From Gymnogyps californianus (lineage: Eukaryota; Chordata; Aves; Accipitriformes; Cathartidae), in contig NC_059478.1 of assembly GCF_018139145.2 (NCBI RefSeq), forward strand, positions 2,976,001 to 3,040,000: DNA of 64,000 nucleotides, in the 5' to 3' direction. This document shows positions 44,201 to 53,200 of this stretch, in pieces. Position 1 is the stretch's first letter. Each line of letters begins with the position of its first letter. A program made the translations under genes and the position numbers. The notes beneath the pieces are model-generated. The model was given only the letters and a program-made list of their open reading frames with translations, was not told the DNA's origin and searched no databases.

Positions 44201-47200
44201 ATAAATGCTACAAAGTTGTGCTACCTGCAGTGATGGTTTCTGCAGAGACTGACTGTTAGATGAACTTGAATAAAAATACCAGATCACTTCACAAAATCAG
44301 TAACAAGAGACAACAAGAAGCCCAGTTCCCCCACTTAACTGAGCTGGTTTTGAATTAACAACAGAAAAAAGAAGAATCAGATTTAAGGCTATAAGACCAA
44401 AAACTAGATCTTTCTAAAAACATAGAAATATGTTCCTTTCTGTTCTCAAGTTCTGAAATATTCCAAAAACTAGTGTTCACATGGAAGGCCTTATCAGACA
44501 CTGAGTACTTGCCTGTATTAAAAAATAATAGCTATTCTTAACATAAAAGGATGTTGCAGAATCTTCAGTGAAGCTTAAAATAAATCTCCCATGATTAATT
44601 TAACATGTGAGAAAATTTCAGGCTGTAAACCACGAAGCAGTTGTGACCCCACACAGAGTTAACAGAAGTATCTTCAGCTGAAATACAGATGGGTTACCAC
44701 AACGCTAACACTTTGTCTTGCTGTCAGCGTACTTTTTGGTATGTTCTAATTAAAGAAAAAAAAGGGGGGGGGGGGGGAGGGGGAGACGACACCAAAAAAC
44801 CAAACACATTTTGCCAAACTCATAATTCATTTTAATTCTAATTCTCCCATGAGTTGTGCTTCCTTATATCAGTTATGAACCCCCCAGACAGCACTTTTCA
44901 TGGTTTTCCAGTGAACTTCCACTTGCATCTGTTTTGTTAATAAAGCTAGAGATGAATACTGCACAGCCCAACCTTTGTAGATGTTTAAAAATGAGGATCT
45001 TTTATGATCACAAAATGGTGTTATTTTTGTTTTATTTTAAAAACAGTCTCAATCGCTCAGTTCTTTCCTGTGCAGTGGATCCAATTTCCCACCATGTTAC
45101 TTTACAAGGTAACAGCATTACAAAAGAGGAAATTTGAGAAATTAGTATAACTAACAAAAAAGCTCTCGTGAAAGCTGCTGTTAGCAAGAAATGCACTCTC
45201 ATCTTGCATTCAGCACAAAAGCAACAAGACAGTGTTCCTTACCATACACATTAACAGTAGTAGTTTTGTTGCTCGTCCCAGCAACATTACTTGCCATGCA
45301 GGTATAATCACCGCCATCCTGCAGCCGAACTCTTTCAAGGTGCAGGCTTCCATCACTGCGAACATTAATGTAGGGATTGGGAACCAGCTGCCAAAAGAGT
45401 GATGTAACATTTTACTGAAGAAAAAACTTGTTGATAATATTTACTTTGGGATGCAGAGTGGCTTTACTTGACTATTTCACTTTCTTAAAAATTATATGTT
45501 CCTGGAGAATTTTACTAGAGCTTTTCCTACTTTCCATCGTTCATAAAAAGCTAACTTTAAATAAGAATTTTGGTAGCACCTCGTATTTACTGCTGGAGTG
45601 AGATTAAGATCTGCAACAGCAACTCTGCTCTGCCAGAGCACATATAGAACTGCCACTCATGCTTATAATTGTGCACTGAAGCAAAAACAAATTTAGCTGA
45701 ATTATTTTACTGTGTTTTTTATCGGTTATTCCAGTAACCCAATTTGATCATAGGTCAGCTCTTGATGAGTGCAATGACTTGTTCTTCCACAAATAGATTT
45801 TTTTTTTTACAGTTATCAAAACCTTCTAACTTGCCATATCCATCAAGTAGAAGAGATCAGCTCTGAAGCACACCATCGTGAAAGATAAGAAAAGTTATAA
45901 CTTTCACCAAAGAGTAGGTTTTTTAAAAGTTATATACCCTATAGCAACATCAAAAAAATCCATGAGCTCAGCAACATAGACTTGCCTTACAGAAAGGTTG
46001 TTAGAATGCAAAATTGTTCCAATCATGCCGTGCTCAGAAAAAGCTGCACTCTTCTCTAAATATAACTTACTCCCACACTTTCCTTAGCGTGTAGCTTTTG
46101 CCGCGAGCTTACCATTACAGGAATCTAGCACTACTATACAGAGGAATTAGCAACTCAACAAGGAGGATCCTGCCAGTATTTCTCACAGAAGTTACAGCCT
46201 GTGCTGCTTGCACTTACACAGTCTGAAAAAAACGCCAATGATTCCCAGGGATACAAAAACTGAGCAGAAAACTCTAGCAAGCAAAGGGTCAGGTAGTGCC
46301 AGGGTTCTGCTTGGTGACAATAAATAAAAAATTTTCCTATCATTTTTTAATTACAGCTGTGGAGAAAGGGCTTTAGGGAGAAATTAGCAAGCAAGATAAA
46401 AAGCAGAGCTTCACAGGGATGTTAAAGTCAGTAATTTGACTACTACTAAAGAAATAAAACTTCCCGCAGACAACTAACCTAGGCACAGCGTCTACACCAC
46501 CTTTCTGTCTGCAGGGGTTATAAATTGGCAATGGCATGCTCTCAAAGGGGAAAGAAAACACTCTCTTTCATGCTCTGAGCAGTGCACCACCAGGAAAGGA
46601 GTACATGGTACAGGGATACTGACATTTATCTCATCCCATCAGCAACAGTATAAGTCACGATGTTAAAAAAACCCTAAATCTAAAGAAATCTTCTGGTATC
46701 TTTCTTTTTAAAAAACAGGGAAAAAGAAATGCTTTTCAGTTACCAGGGTTTAAACTCCAGCACTTTTGTCATTCTGGTAGGTATATTCCACTACCATTCC
46801 TATATTCAGAGCCCAAGGCTGAAATTCAAGAGCTAACGAGAATGCATAAAACTGCTTTGAAAGTAAGTAAAATAGAAGATAAAAGGACAATTCACAAATA
46901 CTTTGGTTCCAAGTTCTTTTCTAGACCTTCACATCCCCCACTACCATCTCCTATTCCCTCATCTATGCTTCAGAGTTAGAAATTTCCTAGTGTGGGCAGT
47001 GATCAGTGAGGTATAACCATCAGGATGCCACACTTCCACTTTCATATTTTGAACAGTAATAAACTATCATTTCTCAGGGGAACGGCTGTACTCTGACAGC
47101 GCCTGCAGAAACTCAGAAGCAGCTACTGCCTTACAGATACAGCCAACTGGCTTCTCCTGAGGAGGCAGAAGCTCCTGTTGAGTGGTGGTTGCCTGCTGTA

Positions 47201-50200
47201 ATTCACCTCGATGACATTGGATCCTTGTTTCCAGTGAGCCAGACCAATCTCGTGAAGCATCTTTATTTGTAAGCATAACATCTATCAGTATATTTTTACA
47301 TCAACTTTTGTAAATTAAACCACGTTGTTATCGTGGCTTGAAATGTCAGTTGTAGATTTTCTCTGCCAATAAATCTTACAGGAAACGAAACATTCTTACC
47401 ACCATACTGTTTTTAATCCACCTCCGGTCTGGAACGGGGTTTCCAGCAAGCAGTACACACGGCAAAGTGAGCTGCTGCCCCTCAATTACATTGGCTGTGG
47501 CTGGACTTACTCCAATCAGAGGTGTAACTTGAACAAAAGAAAGAATTACAAGAAATTATTAGGAATTTTTATATATTCATGTAAAGTATTAAATTTGAAC
47601 TTTTATTATTAGTCCTGTCACTAGTGCTACTTGCAGCAGCAGCAGACAAAGGTCCCCTTGCGCAAGGTACTGTAGAAATATAGAGCAAGAAACATTTCCT
47701 ACAATGAAAACTACATGATTTAAATAGAAAGGAAAAAAAGGGGTAAGAAAAAAATGTTGCCATCAACAAACAGCATGAGAGTTCCACCATACTTAATTTT
47801 ACGACAAAAAATACCAGATGGGATTCCGGTATCTGAAATGTTAACGATGCAGACAGGAAAAAAAGAAAGAAACAAATGAAGGGGTAGGGTAGCATAGGAG
47901 AGAAAGGAAGCTGGAGGAATACATGTACAATTATCCTAAGACTAAGGAATGGCAGCAAATGGAAGAGGTTGTCCAGCTGAAATTGGATCCAATCCAGTAT
48001 TTCCCTGAAAATTCATGTTCCCCTGATACCAAGTTGATATATTATTTTTCCTTACTTAGGCACAATACCAAAGAACAAAAGTAGCAGGTTTGGAGAGGAC
48101 AAAAAATAAGTGGTATTTCCTTTGGGCATAAAATTTTAAAGGCTTACAACAGAGGTCAACAACCCAGTAGAAAATTCTGCATGCTCTGTAAAAAGCCAAC
48201 AGAAAGCACTCCTGGACACATGCTTGTTAAATTAACTTTAAGTAATGGGGATTAAATAACACTTTTAAATAGGTAAAAACATGTCTATCAAATACTACTA
48301 GCATTACAGATTCCCACTACATGTTTTAAGTTAACAAATGGTTTCTTCGATGGCAGATGGACTCCATTCTCATCCTTCCGCAAATGTATACATTCCATAG
48401 CATTATCTTTCCTTTTATTGCCAATTGTCCAACTGAGATAATAAACAACTCCTTAATAGCACAGCTATTGTCAAAGCTAGACATTTACTGTCGTCTTGGA
48501 TCACTAAGATTCCTTCCCAGTTATATCAACACACTGACCTAAGCAAGTTCACTGCTGCTTGGTTTTTTGGTTTTGTTTTTTTTTGAGATGAACTAAATGG
48601 CAGAAACCCCATCATTAGCATTCATTATTATGGTGATTTTTCATTCCCTAATAAATTTACTTAGGAATAAGAAACAGAAGACAGGATAAATCACTTTTCT
48701 AAGGTCCGTGTTATAACGTGTAGATGGAACTAATTCAAATTAACGTAGCCAGTCAAAAGACAACATTCTAACATGCAAAATTCACTGAAATCAATTACAA
48801 TATGCCACGCAAATGTATTCTGATTCAGTTTGTGTGGATGACTACATATATGTAAATGTAGCATATAGATATGTCACCACGTATGTACATAACCCCCAGA
48901 CATCCTATTTGTTGTACAAACACCACCAACTATCGCCTCCTCCAGCGTACGATGGTACTGAAATGCCGCCAGTCTTTCCTTTCACTGTCATCACTGACAT
49001 TAACCAGTCTTACCCAGTCCAGTTACTGTGATCGTGGCTGGCTGTGACTGAATCCTTCCAAACTGGTTCTCAGCTTCACAGATGTAAGTTCCTTCATCAC
49101 TGACCCACAAATCTAGAGGGGAGAAAAAAAGAGATCCGACTGCAGCATCTGAAATGATATTGAGAAGTTTGCAATACATGGATACCCTATCCTTTTATCT
49201 TTCAGTTTCAAATATTCGGTTTTGGCCAGATCATTCCTTTCCACCTGTCACGAAGTACAGAAGCAATGACTATATGAGCACTTGAGTAAAAAAAGCACTA
49301 TATACATATATATGATACTTTTCATCACTTTATCTATTGCATATACTTTAATATAGTATATACTAACGTGTATAAATAATATACGGTAGTACACTATATA
49401 TCTACATGTACATATGCTATCATATAGTGCATTGACTATGGAATATTGCTTACTATGTACAGCAATGTCTGTCTGCATGTGAACAGACACCCACAAAATA
49501 GTACGTGAGACATGAGTTACTGCACTGTATGTACAGTAGAGAGGAATTACTTCACTCAACCTGATTATGTCTAGAAAGGAATAAGAAAGCTAATTAAGAA
49601 AACAGAATAACATCACTTAGCATAAGGGTGATTGAAATGCTCCAAGTAACTGAAATCACAAAGCCACTTGCAGAATTTTTAGTTATTACCCAAATTAGGA
49701 CTTGTCTAAAACAGCGAGTTTAGAAACTATTCTCTCTCAAAAAAAAAAAAAAAAAACAACCACCAAAAAATGAAAATCCTTGGCTCCTCGGTATCAGAGA
49801 CCATAACCCACATATGTTTAAACAACGGTGTAATAATTTCTATGAAGAAGAGTGAAGCCAATGACCAAACACAACTGAATTCAGAAACTCACAGGAAAAT
49901 GAAATGCATGTCAAAAGCAATGAAGTCAGTCTCAGAAACACAATCTCTGATAAAAATCCAGTCTTTTTACAAAGTTCACAATTTTATAAAGTAGTATAGT
50001 AACTTAAATGCATTGCATATATCATATTTCCTTCTGGAAACTTTTTTTTAAGAAGTTCAGTCTACTTACTATTAATAGATAGAGCTCCTGTTCTGAGTTG
50101 AGTGATAGAACTAACTGCGAATGGTCTTGAGAAAAGGGAAGCACCATTTAGCCGCCTCCATTTAACCTTTGGTTCTGGGTAACCCTGAACGTAGCATGGC

Positions 50201-53200
50201 AGCGTGATGTTTGAGCCAATATCCGCAGATTCATCACTGGGTTCCTGCGTGAAAACTGGGGGAGCTGGGGGGGACGGGGGACGAGGGGAAATACACAGAA
50301 AGTGAATTGGGGCTGCAACATGACATTAGCATTCTGCTTGTACTATTGACGACCTAAATTTATGTCCTATTATGCACAATTGTTCTTCTAACAACAGATT
50401 CCCAACTCTAGCAACACTTTACAAAAGCAGCCTTGCATGCTCTGTACTTACAATGGGGAGCTCAGAAATAGGCTAAACACCTCACATAAAATGAAAATAC
50501 AGCCACCCCCATCAGACAAACCTGCATGCTCAAGTGTTAACATTATTAAGTTCCTCATCTCCTTCAAACAGCGTTGCTCATTGCTTCAGAAAGTGTATGT
50601 GCCTGACAGGAACATGCATTTAACAAGACACGATGTGTCAGGCCACAAGCAGTTAGAAAGAAGAATTAGTAAGAGGAGAGGAAGGGCGAAGTTACACATA
50701 GTAACTTAAGTTAGTATAATCTATTCTCTACTTGAGAACTACGTTAGGTTGAGGTTCGAACAGCTTTTCTCCTTCTCTGCCTCTCTCTTCCTCCTCATAA
50801 CTTTTATGCTTTGCAAAAGAAGTAAGAGTGAAGGAAAGTTGGAGTCCAAATATGGCAAGGAAACAGCTTAGTGAACACCACCAAAAAGGTGTTCCCAGCA
50901 CACACACAGACTTACATGTATTTGTGAGAAAGGTTCAAATACACAAGGCACCATTGACAAGATACAGAAACACTGAAGTTAGAGTATTTACTGACTAGAT
51001 TGCAAGCTACTTACAGCCAACGTCTAGAGTTATCTTTCCAGAAGCTCTGCCTGCATCATTGGTAGCCACACAGGTATAGTCACCAGCATCCAGATCTTGT
51101 GTTTCCTGGATCTTCAAAAGACCCCGATGAGTATCAATAATGAGAAATGCTGATGCCCTCAACTCTAAGTCACCTAAGTCCAGACAGAAAAAAAGGTAAC
51201 TGAAATGTAACAGGGTACTTACCAAAATCATTCCAACACAACAGTGTCCAAGTTTGAGATTAGTTCACAACGTGCCTGTATTCATTTAGCAGATGAGTAC
51301 TCCGACTTCCACTCAACTGAGTGGAAAAATTCATTACTACATTAGATACAATCCCTTATTTTTGTTTCACAAGGGGAACGCAAACCCAAGTAGCTTTGGG
51401 CAGAGATCAGCATTAGGACAGTGTGCCAGGCTGTATTTCTCCTTCCCAAGTTAGAGACTACGTGTGGCAGCGACTTGTCTGCCAGCTCTGTACCAAGTTG
51501 GGAATACTGTAAAACCTAGAATACAGCTCTGCTACCTCTCAAGCTCAGCAGAAGCCACAATACTGATGTGTAACTTTCAGAATTGGCCCGCAGGTACCCT
51601 TTGGGATGAGTATCAAAGCCTGTTGACTCCTCCTTTAAAATGCAAGCCAAGTATTAACTGCAGTGTTCAGAAGTAGCTTCCTTCGAGGGAAAGCTATTTG
51701 CAAACAGACCAGAACAGGGTTTGTGCTTCCCTCCAGCCACTGTCAGAGATGAAGGATTGGACTGGATAACCTATCTGTTGGCAGCGTCTACCAAACAAGA
51801 TTACTAGTTTTCCAGAAAATCAGCAGGCAGGTGGTTTATACAACCACACACAGGTATCAACTGCTTTTTCTGAGAATAAATGTTCAGTCTTGAGACATAG
51901 GATTCTCTGACTCCCACTTAACTCTATGAAAACTCCTGCAGTTGTGATACCCAATATCCTGCTCCGCTATTTAAGAAATTGTAGTAGAAACCTCTGAGAT
52001 TTGGAAGAAGGAACAAATAAAAATTCCCTAGGCGCTGCAAAAGAATTCAAGCAAAGATCCAATGGGAAAAATAGAAAAATATTCTGCGATTTTTGTAGCA
52101 TATAGCTAAACATTTTCTGTCAAAAGAATAAACCTTATTTAAGTAGGCAAGAGGCTCCGCTTTTTTTTTTTCGTTTATTATGCTACAGTATATTTATTCA
52201 CTCCTGTATTTAAACAGGAGCAAGAATTTATGCCCTAGAGGTCAAGTGCCATATCTTCTAGATTTAGAGAATTTCACAGGTCAGTCACTAGTTGGATACT
52301 ACATAAAGCTTTTGAGAAAACAAAGTCACTTCAAGATCATTGTTCTAAATATTATTGCTAAAGTAAATAGACCAAACACAAAGTAAGAAGTGCACCTTTA
52401 AACCATTTAACTTGGGGGGGTGGGATTCCAGTTGTTTTACACTCCATAACAGTTGTGTCTCCAAGAGCAATCAGAATTTCACTTTGAACTATGGTCAATG
52501 TTGGGCCCTCTAAAAAGAAACAATATAGAAAAAATAAGTTCCTCATCCAAAGCATATACCATTTTTAAGACATAAACCATGAAATACTCTCATTTTCTCT
52601 TGTTATGTGGAAGAATGTTTGCATTAAAAGTCAGAAAGCCTTAAAAATCATGTAAGGTGACAGACAAACACTGGGAAACAGGAAAAAGTAGAGTCTGGAA
52701 TGTCCAGACCACTGGGACCATATGTAGAACATACAGGAATTTTAGGAAAGAATTGGAAGAGTTTGATCACGTAGAAAGTAAAAAGATTCATTCTCTCTCT
52801 CACTCCAGCCAGATGTCGGTCATCAAGAATTTTAGTAGTCTGATATTAATATATTTATGTAGTGTTTAGAGTACACAATTTGGACTAGGACTCCAGAGTG
52901 CTAAGCACACTACAGGAATTTACAGAAACATAATTCCTTCTCCAAAGACCTACTCAGGTTTGAAAGCCTACCCCACTTTAATACCCAGTTTTAGGGTTTT
53001 TTTTCCCCTTAAAAACAGCATAAGAAGAAACGTTAAGCCTCAAATATCACCTAACAATACTACTCAGATTTGAACAGGAAACAAGAGACATTTGTGAGCT
53101 GTTCAACATCTTTTCTGAGTTTTTTGAAATTTCTACCAGTATGTTCTACATGGTTCTACTAATTTTAACAGTTCCTCCCTGATGATGTGTTAGTTTGCTT

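Noticed and set aside
49739..49756. Poly(A) run as the tail of a retroposed gene
   Set aside because: The sequence before it shows no open frame, no LINE or SINE body and no target-site duplication that I could see.
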